Below, piece after piece: positions 26,286 to 34,892 of a stretch of DNA of 64,000 nt. The position numbers were made by a program, and so were the translations under genes. Position 1 is the stretch's first letter, and each line of letters begins with the position of its first letter. The DNA is taken from positions 1 to 64,000 of the forward strand of contig CAZKBP010000007.1 in the NCBI GenBank assembly GCA_964551015.1. Direction: 5' to 3'. The notes beneath the pieces are model-generated. The model did not search any database. It saw nothing but the letters and a program-made list of their open reading frames with translations, and was not told the origin of the DNA. Origin of the DNA: CAZKBP01 sp964551015. GTDB lineage: Bacteria; Bacteroidota; Bacteroidia; Cytophagales; Microscillaceae.

Positions 26286-27905
26286 ATGAAAGAGCTTGGA
26301 ATAAAATCAAAGAAGAGCACCCTACAAGACCACGGAATTAGTCATGCCGCTGAAATTCATTGGAACCTCAGTCCTGCCGAGCTGGTGGAAGCAGCACTCT
26401 GTCAGGGAGAAGGCTTCCTCTCGGATACGGGGGCCATCATGTGTGATACCGGCCAGTTTACAGGACGTTCACCCAAAGATAAATTCATTGTTAGAGATGA
26501 GAAAACCCAAGATACCGTGTGGTGGGGAGAGATCAACCAACCTTTTGATCCCGAAAAGTTCGATGCCCTTCATGCCAAAATGCTAGCTTATCTTACTGAT
26601 AAAAAATTGTACGTACGTGATGCTTACGCGGGTGCCCACGAAGATTATCGCTTAAAATTGCGCGTGATTAATACCCAAGCTTGGCAAAATCTCTTCTGCT
26701 ACAACATGTTTTTGCGACCCAGCCCAGCCGAACTAGAAAACTTTGAGCCGAACTTTAGCATCCTGTGTATTCCTGAATTCCAAGCTAATCCAGCCGAAGA
26801 CGGCACGCGCCAAGGGAATTTTACCATCGTCAATTTTAGCAAAAATATCATCCTAATCGGGGGAACGGGCTATGCTGGAGAAATGAAAAAAGGAATTTTC
26901 TCGGTGTTGAATTACACGCTGCCCAAAGAACACCAAGTACTTTCCATGCACTGCTCGGCCAATGTGGGTGAGGATCATGATACAGCTATTTTCTTTGGAC
27001 TTTCGGGTACGGGCAAGACTACCCTCTCTGCCGATGCCAGTCGCCACCTGATCGGCGATGACGAACACGGCTGGACAGACGACAGCGTGTTTAACTTCGA
27101 GGGCGGCTGCTATGCCAAAGTGATTGATCTCTCTCAGGAGAAGGAACCTGAAATCTGGAATGCCATTAAGTTTGGAGCGATTTTAGAAAATACGCGCTTC
27201 CGCCCTGATACCCGCACTCCAGACTTTCATAATACGACTGTTACCCAAAATACCCGCACTTCTTATCCCATTTACCATATAGAAAATGCTTTAGAAAAAT
27301 CGGTTGCGGGTACGCCCAAAAATATTTTCTTCCTCACTTGCGATGCCTACGGGGTTCTGCCTCCTATCTCCAAGCTGAGCAAAGGCCAGGCTATGTATCA
27401 CTTTATTTCGGGCTACACCGCCAAGGTAGCTGGCACAGAAGTGGGTGTAACCGATCCAGAGGCAACTTTCTCGGCTTGTTTTGGGGCGGCCTTCTTGCCT
27501 TTGCACCCCACTGAGTACGCCGAACTCTTGGGTAAGAAAATGGAAGAACAAAAAGTAAATGTATGGTTAGTCAATACAGGTTGGACTTGTGGGGCTTTTG
27601 GCGTAGGAAACCGGATGAAGTTGGCACATACGCGCGCCATGATTCGCGCGGCCTTGGCGGGTCAGTTAAAAGAGGTAGCTTATCAAACACATCCTATCTT
27701 TGGTGTGGCCGTACCGCAAGCTTGTCCTGATGTTCCCCAGGAAGTGTTGAACCCTCGTGATACTTGGGCAGACGGCGAAGCTTACGATGCCCAAGCCCAT
27801 ATGCTCGCGCAGAAGTTTAACGAAAACTTTGAGAAATACGCCGAATACGCTAACGAGGAGATTTTAGTAGGCGCTCCTAAAACTAATTTGGCAATTGGGG
27901 CTTAA
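26286..27905 (+). CDS. pckA: Phosphoenolpyruvate carboxykinase (ATP)
   Basis: The 539-residue product has the usual length and motifs: CDTGQFTGRSPKDKF for oxaloacetate binding, the P-loop GLSGTGKTTLSAD at about 238-250, the metal/kinase motif DDEHGWTDD just after, and NTGWTCG near residue 425. It converts oxaloacetate + ATP to PEP + CO2 + ADP for gluconeogenesis or, run backward, for anaplerosis. It is monocistronic, with about 290 bases of upstream non-coding sequence and a clear terminator. Confidence 0.97.
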   Translation: MKELGIKSKKSTLQDHGISHAAEIHWNLSPAELVEAALCQGEGFLSDTGAIMCDTGQFTGRSPKDKFIVRDEKTQDTVWWGEINQPFDPEKFDALHAKMLAYLTDKKLYVRDAYAGAHEDYRLKLRVINTQAWQNLFCYNMFLRPSPAELENFEPNFSILCIPEFQANPAEDGTRQGNFTIVNFSKNIILIGGTGYAGEMKKGIFSVLNYTLPKEHQVLSMHCSANVGEDHDTAIFFGLSGTGKTTLSADASRHLIGDDEHGWTDDSVFNFEGGCYAKVIDLSQEKEPEIWNAIKFGAILENTRFRPDTRTPDFHNTTVTQNTRTSYPIYHIENALEKSVAGTPKNIFFLTCDAYGVLPPISKLSKGQAMYHFISGYTAKVAGTEVGVTDPEATFSACFGAAFLPLHPTEYAELLGKKMEEQKVNVWLVNTGWTCGAFGVGNRMKLAHTRAMIRAALAGQLKEVAYQTHPIFGVAVPQACPDVPQEVLNPRDTWADGEAYDAQAHMLAQKFNENFEKYAEYANEEILVGAPKTNLAIGA

Positions 27906-28005
27906 TTTACGAGGATAAGTTTGTAAAATAGAGCCATTATCAATTTATTTGCATATCTCTAATGCAAACGCATTAAAAATACTATCTATAAAAGTTGACG
28001 TAACG

Positions 28006-28039
28006 AAACCCATGGTTCCTAATGAGCTATGGGTTTTTT
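28006..28039 (+). terminator. Terminator after pckA
   Basis: Stem AAACCCAT / ATGGGTTT with a 15-base loop, followed by TTT. It lies 100 bases after the pckA stop. Confidence 0.7.
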
Positions 28040-28120
28040 AGGGTTTATAGAGCTTTCAACTCGAGTTTGAGCGAGGGCTACTACACTTGCTTCCTGCACC
28101 TTCAAATGAATTTGCCCTCT

Positions 28121-28176
28121 GTAATCTGCAATTTGTAATTTCTAATCTGTAATTTGCGATTTGTAATTTGCAACTC
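28121..28176 (+). repeat. Heptanucleotide tandem repeat, eight degenerate units
   Basis: The 56 bases split into eight consecutive 7-mers of consensus G(T/C)AATTT (units GTAATCT, GCAATTT, GTAATTT, CTAATCT, GTAATTT, GCGATTT, GTAATTT, GCAACTC). It ends 6 bases before the MFS permease start codon, in the ribosome-binding region. Confidence 0.8.
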
Positions 28177-28182
28177 CTCCTC

Positions 28183-29493
28183 ATGAATGCATTTCAAAAA
28201 AATCAACCCCGGATTCTCAATGCCTGGGCTTCCTACGATTGGGCCAATTCGGTTTATAATCTGACGATTACGGCAGCTATTTTTCCCGTTTATTATGAAG
28301 CAGCGACTCGGGAAGCCTTCGGAGGAGATCGAGTCTTATTTTTTGGTTGGGAAGTAACGGCTTCGGTTTTATATGCTTATGCCATTGGCTTTTCTTTTAT
28401 TTTGGCGGCGATTCTCTCGCCTTTGCTCTCTGGATTGGCAGATTACAGTGGGAAGAAAAAGACTTTTATGCAATTTTTCACCTACATGGGAGCAGCTGCT
28501 TGTTTTACTTTGTATTTGTTTGATGGAAGCAATGTGGAGTTGGGCGTGTTGGCGGCCATCATTGCCAGTATGGGCTACTCGGGAGCGATTGTTTTTTATA
28601 TTTCCTATTTACCTGAAATTGCCACGGACGATCGCATGGACGGGGTCAGTGCCAAGGGTTTTTCTTTGGGTTTTTTGGGTAGTGTAATCCAGTTGTTGAT
28701 CAGTTTGATTATTATTTTTCAGGCCGAAAACTTGGGGATGACACAAGCACAGGCCACCCGATTGTCTTTTTTAGCGGTTGGGATTTGGTGGATTGGCTTT
28801 GCGCAAATTGCTTTTTTTTATTTGCCCAAAGGCACGAAGCAAGCGCGTCCACAGGGGCGTCTGCTCACGATGGGTTTTAAAGAATTGAATAAAGTTTGGC
28901 AAAGTTTGGCGAATCTGCCCGATGCCAAGCGTTTTTTGATTTCTTTCTTTTTTTATAATATGGGCGCACAGACGATTTTCCTGCTGGCGACGCTCTTTGG
29001 CACCAAAGTACTCAACCTAGCTTCTGACCGCTTGATTGCTACTATTTTGCTTTTACAAATTGTAGGAATCGGGGGAGCCTATCTTTTTGCTTATGTTTCT
29101 AAAAGACGGGGGAATAAATTTGCCCTGATGAGCATGCTTATTTTGTGGTTTTTGATTTGTGGGTTTGGCTATTTCATCCAGACGGAGCTACACTTTTTTA
29201 TCATGGCGGCTACCTTCGGGGTGGTGATGGGTGGGATTCATCTCTCGCGTTCTACTTACGCCAAGCTCATTCCTGAAAACACCACTGAAACCACTTCTTA
29301 CTTCAGCTTTTACGACGTGACCGAAAAAGTAGCCACGGCCTTGGGGCCTGTTTCTTACGGTATTATCGAGGCCATTACGGGTAATATGCGCTTTAGCCTG
29401 ATTGCTCTCGGGATTTTCTTTATCGTGGGGATTTCTGTTTTAGCCACCGTCAAAGTACCACGGGGAGAAGGCTCAGATTGGGAAACTTCCTAA
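28183..29493 (+). CDS. MFS permease of the UMF1 (Atg22-like) family
   Basis: The 436-residue product has about 12 membrane helices and the UMF1 signature near the start (WASYDWANSVYN), SGLADYSGKKKTFM in loop 2-3 and HLSRSTYAKLIPENTTETTSYF before helix 10. The family relates to yeast Atg22 vacuolar amino-acid effluxers; bacterial substrates are unproven. I chose the ATG at 28183 over the in-frame TTG at 28168. A heptamer tandem repeat lies directly upstream. The 3' end overlaps the convergent coiled-coil gene by 4 bases. Confidence 0.88.
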   Translation: MNAFQKNQPRILNAWASYDWANSVYNLTITAAIFPVYYEAATREAFGGDRVLFFGWEVTASVLYAYAIGFSFILAAILSPLLSGLADYSGKKKTFMQFFTYMGAAACFTLYLFDGSNVELGVLAAIIASMGYSGAIVFYISYLPEIATDDRMDGVSAKGFSLGFLGSVIQLLISLIIIFQAENLGMTQAQATRLSFLAVGIWWIGFAQIAFFYLPKGTKQARPQGRLLTMGFKELNKVWQSLANLPDAKRFLISFFFYNMGAQTIFLLATLFGTKVLNLASDRLIATILLLQIVGIGGAYLFAYVSKRRGNKFALMSMLILWFLICGFGYFIQTELHFFIMAATFGVVMGGIHLSRSTYAKLIPENTTETTSYFSFYDVTEKVATALGPVSYGIIEAITGNMRFSLIALGIFFIVGISVLATVKVPRGEGSDWETS

Positions 29494-29861
29494 TCCTTTC
29501 TAAAAACTCTTTTCTCCAGTCTCACAACTCTAGTTTCTAGTTGGAGGAGATGATCAATTTTCTCGTTAAGAAGGCTCACGTTCTGACCCATCTTTTTGAA
29601 TTCTTCTCTAAAAGCATTCTGGCTCTGTTCTACCTTGTCTACTCTCAAGGTAAGCTTATCCAAACGCTGGTTCGTTTTCTCTTGATTGTTCGCTATAGTC
29701 AGTACCACTTGAAACATTCGTTCCTGGCGGTCTTCAGAGCGTTCCATACGGAGATTGGTTTGCCTATGCGCGTCTACCAGCGTAAGCAGTACTTCCTGCA
29801 TCTGATCCTGACGGCGGAGCGACTCTGCTAGCAGTTCCTCGATTCTTCCTTGATTTTTCAT
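29490..29861 (-). CDS. Small coiled-coil protein
   Basis: The 123-residue product is one continuous heptad-patterned helix rich in Gln, Glu, Arg and Leu (RLDKLTLRVDKVEQ, LLNEKIDHLLQLETRVVRLEKRV), without signal peptide or membrane segment. Such proteins oligomerise and often serve as scaffolds. No family is recognised. It overlaps the convergent permease gene by 4 bases at its 3' end. Confidence 0.7.
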   Translation of the reverse strand: MKNQGRIEELLAESLRRQDQMQEVLLTLVDAHRQTNLRMERSEDRQERMFQVVLTIANNQEKTNQRLDKLTLRVDKVEQSQNAFREEFKKMGQNVSLLNEKIDHLLQLETRVVRLEKRVFRKD

Positions 29862-29985
29862 AGTTGGTTTTACAAATCGATCGTGGGTTGATAAATTACA
29901 AATATTACGCTAAAACTATCTCCTGCAAATATAGCCAAAATACCCATAATTCAAAATTTTAAATTGAAAATTCAATCCAACACCA

Positions 29986-30003
29986 TACAAACATATGTTT
30001 GTA
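29986..30003. promoter_or_regulatory. Perfect 18-base palindrome
   Basis: TACAAACAT is followed directly by its reverse complement ATGTTTGTA. It sits between two divergent genes and is a plausible operator for a dimeric regulator; the regulator is unknown. Confidence 0.45.
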
Positions 30004-30304
30004 AAATATAATCCTTCACCATTATTCTGGCAAAAAAGTAATTTTGCATATCGCAATTAGGTTTTTTTTGATAAAAAGTTACTTTTGTAACAAAACTTGG
30101 TTATCCATAACAATTCTTTGTATGTCCCGCTTATTTAACCTTCCTTTGTCATATAGCTGATTTGAGAAAACATCACGCAATCAATCATTTATTTCTCCCA
30201 ATTTTTACCTGAGAAATAAAGAAGTAAGCATGATTATCTCTGAAAAGTATTTCACAAAAGGGCCATTACTTTTTTAATATATAACAGCATAATCCCAAAG
30301 GATT

Positions 30305-30340
30305 GGTCAGGGTCAAAAAAAGCTAAATAGCTTCCTGACC
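30305..30340 (+). promoter_or_regulatory. Bulged hairpin in the 5' leader of the glycosyltransferase-like gene
   Basis: Outer arms GGTCAGG / CCTGACC and inner arms AAGCTA / TAGCTT stack with an 8-base one-sided bulge (30312-30319) and a 2-base apparent loop. It ends 45 bases before the start codon and has no T-tract, so it is not a simple terminator. Confidence 0.45.
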
Positions 30341-30385
30341 GCAAGGCGTAAAATAATTTAATTCTCACCAAAAATTCATCAGAAA

Positions 30386-31315
30386 ATGGGCAATATCAAA
30401 AACAATGGCTACACTGCCGAGGTCGCTCAAACCAAAGCACAAACTAGGAACGAGCAATTATCTCCCCAAGCTCCCCAGTTTGATATCAAAACTAAGATTT
30501 CCACCCCTACTGAAAATACACAGTTTTCTGTGTTTGTAAACAGTACCGATCATTACAGTGATACTTGGGAACCTTTTTTTACTTTATTCAAGAAGTTTTG
30601 GCCAGAGTACCAAGGGAAAATCTATCTGAACACGGAAGAAAAAGTCTTCGAGTTTCCTGGCTTAGATATCGTATCCACTCAGGTGGCACGCTTTAAATCT
30701 AAAGATAAGCTCACTTGGGGTCAGTGCCTTTTGTATGGTTTTAATCAAGTAGAAACGGACTTGGTGTTCTATACCCACGAAGATTACTTTTTGAAAGCAC
30801 CCGTGCAGCACGATAAAATATTAGAGTGGGTGACTTTGATGCAAGCACACCAAATCACTTATTTGAATATTTCAGACCAAGGAAACCGAGGCCCCTTTCA
30901 TCCTAGCGACTTGCATCATGACCTTTGGGCTGTGGACCAAAAAGATCAGTATCGTATCAGCACACAAGCTTCTCTTTGGGACATCCAAAAAATGCGTCGT
31001 TATGTGAGAAAGCACGAAAACCCTTGGCATTTTGAGTTTTATGGGAATATACGTGCCCGTCGTCGTAGGGATCGATTTTACGCCGTGAATCGTGATCAAT
31101 ACAATCATCACAGCAATGATGTATGGCCTTATGACCCCACAGGGATTGTTGCGGGCAAGTGGGTCAAAGAAATCGTATATGATTTATTCAAAGAAAATAA
31201 CATTCAAATAGATTTCGAGCAAAGAGGCTTTTATGATCCAAATACGAGCCAGAGAAGATATAAGAAGAAACCTTTGTACAAAAAACTCATTTCAGCAATG
31301 AAATCTTTGATCTGA
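30386..31315 (+). CDS. Putative glycosyltransferase-like protein (polysaccharide type)
   Basis: The 309-residue product has an unstructured N-terminus (about 1-45, Thr/Gln-rich) and then a GT-A-like region: SVFVNSTDHYSDTWEPFF, KIYLNTEEKVF, FYTHEDYFLKAPV (a DxD-like HED at about 133) and SLWDIQKMRRY. The order resembles a family of capsule/cell-wall glycosyltransferases in Bacteroides and Firmicutes that begin with D-YSD-W-PFF-LF-KYWP. The C-terminus is strongly basic (SQRRYKKKPLYKK), consistent with membrane association. Donor and acceptor are unknown, and no polysaccharide cluster surrounds it. Confidence 0.62.
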   Translation: MGNIKNNGYTAEVAQTKAQTRNEQLSPQAPQFDIKTKISTPTENTQFSVFVNSTDHYSDTWEPFFTLFKKFWPEYQGKIYLNTEEKVFEFPGLDIVSTQVARFKSKDKLTWGQCLLYGFNQVETDLVFYTHEDYFLKAPVQHDKILEWVTLMQAHQITYLNISDQGNRGPFHPSDLHHDLWAVDQKDQYRISTQASLWDIQKMRRYVRKHENPWHFEFYGNIRARRRRDRFYAVNRDQYNHHSNDVWPYDPTGIVAGKWVKEIVYDLFKENNIQIDFEQRGFYDPNTSQRRYKKKPLYKKLISAMKSLI

Positions 31316-31337
31316 TGACTCATGACACACCCGAACC

Positions 31338-31384
31338 GAAAGGATACTTAGAAAATTTCTCTAGGCATCCTTTCTCATTTTTTT
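31338..31384 (+). terminator. Terminator after the glycosyltransferase-like gene
   Basis: Outer arms GAAAGGAT / ATCCTTTC enclose a further imperfect stem and are followed, after CA, by seven T. It lies 22 bases past the stop. Confidence 0.75.
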
Positions 31385-31550
31385 AGCTGAATTGATTAGT
31401 TTAAGACAAGCCATTTTTTGTAAAATCCATTTGTATCGCTTATCCACAAAAGATCACAGAAATTTAACCTGAATTTGAAACCAGAAACCAGCCAATCAGT
31501 GTAAATCATTAGAAAAGACAGCCAAGGCCCAGGTTCAAAAAATCACGAAA

Positions 31551-32825
31551 ATGTTTTACACCATCACGATCATTCTGATTATTGGTTTTATTGATTGGTA
31601 CTTCTTTAAAGCACTTCGCTTGCTCCAACCAAAACTCAGCGCAAGAAGCTGGTTGTGGTTCCGATCCCTATTCTGGGGAATGACCCTAGTGACCATGCTC
31701 CTGTTTTTTATCTATAAAATGCATCGAACCGCAGGAGAATATTTTATCAATTATGAATTTGAACAGTTTCTTCGTCGCTTTATTTTCTTGAATTATGGCT
31801 CCAAGCTAGTAGGTGTATTGCTATTAGTTGGGGAGGATATCTACCAAGGTATCAAACGATTCTTTGTATGGATACCCTCATGGCTTAGCAAGCCCCATTC
31901 CACATTTTCCGAAGCAACTGAGAGTCCAAAAATAAGTCGCTCAGAATTCCTGTCCAAAGCCGCTATCTTAGCAAGTACGGCTCCTTTGGCTCTTTCTAGC
32001 TATGGCATCTTGTCGGGGGCACACGATTATCAGATTCGACGCCTGAAAATCTACTTGCCCCAACTGCCCAGCGGTTTTGATGGCCTGCGCATCGGGCAAA
32101 TTTCTGATGTACACACGGGGAGTTTTTTCAATAAAATTGCCGTAGAAGGAGGACTCGAGATGCTCCTCCAAGAAAAGACCGATCTAATTTTTTTTACAGG
32201 TGATTTGGTCAATTACGAAGCCACTGAGCTAGAAGAATATTTCACGCTCTTGCGTAAAGTGCAGGCACCCATGGGCGTATACTCTGTGCTGGGAAACCAC
32301 GATTACGGTTCCTACAAGTACTGGTCCAGTCCACGAGCCAAGGCTCAGAATCTAAAAGATGTGATAGAAGGGCATCGCCTTTTGGGCTGGAATTTGTTGG
32401 TAGATGAGCATCGTCTTCTCCAAAGAAATGGTGAAAAACTCGCCATCTTAGGCGTAGGCAATCTGGGTAAAAGGGGACGTAGTTCTCGTGAAGGTGATCT
32501 CTCCAAGGCTTATCGAGGCACCGAAGAGGCGGCCACCAAACTTCTGCTTTCGCACGATCCTAGCCACTGGGGAATGGAGGTAATCAAGGACTACCAAGAT
32601 ATAGATATAACCTTCTCGGGGCATACCCATGGGATGCAAATGGGCATCGAGGTGGGGAATTTTCAATGGAGTCCTATTCAGTACGTTTATGAGCACTGGG
32701 CGGGGCATTACCAGCAAGACCACCAGCATATCTACGTGAATCGGGGCTTCGGTTATGCTGATATTTTCCCTTGTCGGGTAGGCGTACCCCCTGAAATCAC
32801 GGTGATTGAATTGAAAAAAGCCTGA
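31551..32825 (+). CDS. Membrane-anchored metallophosphoesterase (YkuE-like)
   Basis: The 424-residue product has about four membrane segments in the first 155 residues, then a calcineurin-like phosphoesterase domain with all metal motifs: QISDVHTG (about 182), FTGDLVN (about 216), LGNHDYG (about 247), LLSHDPSH (about 335) and SGHTHGMQ (about 356). The domain faces the periplasm or cytoplasm depending on helix count. Relatives hydrolyse UDP-diacylglucosamine or other phosphoesters, but many are uncharacterised, so the substrate is open. It is a single gene between two terminator-bounded units. Confidence 0.88.
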   Translation: MFYTITIILIIGFIDWYFFKALRLLQPKLSARSWLWFRSLFWGMTLVTMLLFFIYKMHRTAGEYFINYEFEQFLRRFIFLNYGSKLVGVLLLVGEDIYQGIKRFFVWIPSWLSKPHSTFSEATESPKISRSEFLSKAAILASTAPLALSSYGILSGAHDYQIRRLKIYLPQLPSGFDGLRIGQISDVHTGSFFNKIAVEGGLEMLLQEKTDLIFFTGDLVNYEATELEEYFTLLRKVQAPMGVYSVLGNHDYGSYKYWSSPRAKAQNLKDVIEGHRLLGWNLLVDEHRLLQRNGEKLAILGVGNLGKRGRSSREGDLSKAYRGTEEAATKLLLSHDPSHWGMEVIKDYQDIDITFSGHTHGMQMGIEVGNFQWSPIQYVYEHWAGHYQQDHQHIYVNRGFGYADIFPCRVGVPPEITVIELKKA

Positions 32826-33009
32826 TCTTAACTTCTTGAAAGCAGTTTCTTAAATACAAACCGCTAGGTTACGACTCAGTGTAGATGGTCTGAGTAGCTC
32901 CTACACAAAAACACACAAAACCAGAAACTATCGACTGAATTTAGGGCCGCTCACTCACGATTGACTACAAACATTCCCCTCAAAGAAACAAAATTTGCTC
33001 ATTTCTACT

Positions 33010-33017
33010 TAACTTTG
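33010..33017 (+). promoter_or_regulatory. TAnnTTTG promoter box upstream of thiL
   Basis: TAACTTTG matches the Bacteroidota -7 element and lies 67 bases before the thiL start. A TTTG at 32994 is only 12 bases upstream, shorter than the usual spacing, so only the -7 match is claimed. Confidence 0.3.
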
Positions 33018-33083
33018 AAAAAAGCGGACTCATTTAAAAAAACAACACACAAGCGAAGGCGATGTGCATAAATCTACCAACCT

Positions 33084-34109
33084 ATGTCCCGAACTGAAAT
33101 TAGTGAGCTGGGCGAATTTGGCCTCATCGAACGCCTCAGTCAGCATTTTGAAGCACAAAATCCAGAAACCGTCAAAGGTATCGGCGACGATGCCGCCGTC
33201 ATTGATACCCATACCGATGACTACACGCTTATTTCCAGCGATATGCTCATCGAGGGCGTGCATTTTGATTTGACCTTTCATCCCCTCAAGCATCTAGGCT
33301 ACAAAGCGGTCGTGGTGAATCTATCGGATATTGCCGCGATGAATGGCATTCCCAAGCAAATTATCGTAAGTCTTGGATTGAGTAATCGCTTCTCTGTGGA
33401 AGCCATCGAAGAAATTTACGCAGGGATCAAGATCGCTTGCGAAAACTATAAAGTAGATTTGATTGGAGGCGATACGACCTCCTCACGTTCAGGTTTAGTC
33501 ATTTCGGTCACCGCCATCGGCACCGTGGAAAAAAAGCGAGTTGCTTACCGTCAAAAAGCCAAAGAAAAAGAAATACTCTGTGTAACCGGAGATTTGGGTG
33601 CGGCCTACCTGGGCTTACAAGCCCTCAAGCAAGAGAAAGCCGAGTTTGTAGCCAATCCAGATATGCAGCCCCAATTGGAAGGAAAAGACTACATTGTACA
33701 GCGTCAGCTTCGCCCCGAAGCGCGTACAGATATCGTCCACGAATTACTTGATTTAGATCTGGTGCCCACCACTATGATTGATATTTCAGATGGTTTGGCC
33801 TCCGAATTGATGCATATTTGTAAACAATCTGCCTGTGGTGCAGTGGTTTTCGAGGATAAATTACCCTTAGAAAAAATTACCTACGAAACAGCCATCGGTT
33901 TTAACCTCGATCCCACCACCTGCGCCCTCAATGGCGGAGAAGATTATGAATTACTTTTTACGGTAAGCCACGATGATTACGAGAAAATCAAGTATCATCA
34001 CAGCATCAGTACCATTGGTTATATCCTCCCTCAGAAAGAGGGAATCGTGCTTAAAACCCGCGGTGGAAATTTACATACCATCCAAGCTCAGGGTTGGAAG
34101 CACTTCTAG
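33084..34109 (+). CDS. thiL: Thiamine-monophosphate kinase
   Basis: The 341-residue product carries the ThiL/PurM fold: FGLIERL at the N-terminus, GIGDDAAVI (about 32-40), SSDMLIEGVHFDL, KAVVVNLSDIAAMNG, LIGGDTTSS (about 130), ISDGLASEL (about 232) and NGGEDYELLF (about 287). It phosphorylates thiamine monophosphate to the active cofactor thiamine diphosphate with ATP. No other thiamine genes and no TPP riboswitch are visible next to it. Confidence 0.95.
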   Translation: MSRTEISELGEFGLIERLSQHFEAQNPETVKGIGDDAAVIDTHTDDYTLISSDMLIEGVHFDLTFHPLKHLGYKAVVVNLSDIAAMNGIPKQIIVSLGLSNRFSVEAIEEIYAGIKIACENYKVDLIGGDTTSSRSGLVISVTAIGTVEKKRVAYRQKAKEKEILCVTGDLGAAYLGLQALKQEKAEFVANPDMQPQLEGKDYIVQRQLRPEARTDIVHELLDLDLVPTTMIDISDGLASELMHICKQSACGAVVFEDKLPLEKITYETAIGFNLDPTTCALNGGEDYELLFTVSHDDYEKIKYHHSISTIGYILPQKEGIVLKTRGGNLHTIQAQGWKHF

Positions 34110-34192
34110 TTCCTAGATTGAAATGTATTTTATCTCGGGGCGCCCAGAAGAATTTACTAACGCGCAATTAACAAACCTGAAAAATACTTGCT

Positions 34193-34651
34193 ATGAAAAA
34201 TATCGAGTCTCCTCAAATCTATTTATACTGGATCATGACCAGCTTCCTGATTGGCATCTGGTGTCTTACTAACACTGCCCACGCGCAGAACAAGGAAATC
34301 AAAAGAAAGTCTATGGTTACTGGTAATACTTATCGCGTAAGCGAAGATTACGCAAAAGCTTCTACCCGTACGCGCGAAAATTATATTCAGCTCTACACAC
34401 GCACCCCAAAGGGGCTATTATTGGGCAATAAATGCGCGGAAGATGTACGCAAAGAATGCCATTTTCAGTATTCTATCGTACCCGCCAGACAACCCAATGT
34501 GAGTAAAAGCAAATATTTCTTCCATAATCTCTGGGCAAATATCAAATTGTTTTTCAAGAATGGGCCTTTTTGGAAATCTAGAATGCGTAAAAAAATAGAC
34601 AATTGTCGTGAGCAAACCGGAGATTTTGTAGGAATGCTCCCTCCAAATTAG
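34193..34651 (+). CDS. Exported basic protein of unknown function, next to the peptide-export locus
   Basis: The 152-residue product has a signal peptide (hydrophobic core about 11-28, ending NTAHAQ) and a mature part rich in Lys/Arg/Tyr with three Cys (contexts NKCAED, KECHFQ and DNCREQ). No family is recognised. It lies 241 bases upstream of the NHLP precursor on the same strand and 83 bases after thiL. Its small size, export and basic nature make an accessory or immunity role conceivable, but position is the only argument. Codon usage looks like that of its neighbours. Confidence 0.65.
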   Translation: MKNIESPQIYLYWIMTSFLIGIWCLTNTAHAQNKEIKRKSMVTGNTYRVSEDYAKASTRTRENYIQLYTRTPKGLLLGNKCAEDVRKECHFQYSIVPARQPNVSKSKYFFHNLWANIKLFFKNGPFWKSRMRKKIDNCREQTGDFVGMLPPN

Positions 34652-34892
34652 GGATTTACCTTATTTTCTATTAAATTGTCGCCTAGCTTACTAAAAAACA
34701 AAGACAAAACCAGCCTCTCCATAAGTTGCATCCCTCAAGCACCAAAGATTCAGAAAGCAAAAAATAAAAAGACACTTAACATACTTTGGGAGGAGAATGC
34801 TACACAGGTAAGAATGTATCCAGATAATAGACAACCCAGAACATATTATTACGTTGGTATAAATAAATATAGTCCCTTAATTTAAGATTACT

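Larger units (their letters stand above)
29862..30385. other. Divergent 524-base intergenic region with palindrome and leader hairpin
   Basis: No gene is seen. It contains a perfect 18-base palindrome (29986-30003), two TAnnTTTG-like promoter boxes (30039-30046 and 30080-30087) and a bulged hairpin just before the next gene (30305-30340). The length and elements suggest regulated transcription of the downstream glycosyltransferase-like gene. Confidence 0.55.

Noticed and set aside
34676..34885. 69-codon open frame ending 8 bases before the peptide precursor
   Set aside because: Needs a TTG start, has no protein-like pattern, and lies where the precursor's promoter is expected.
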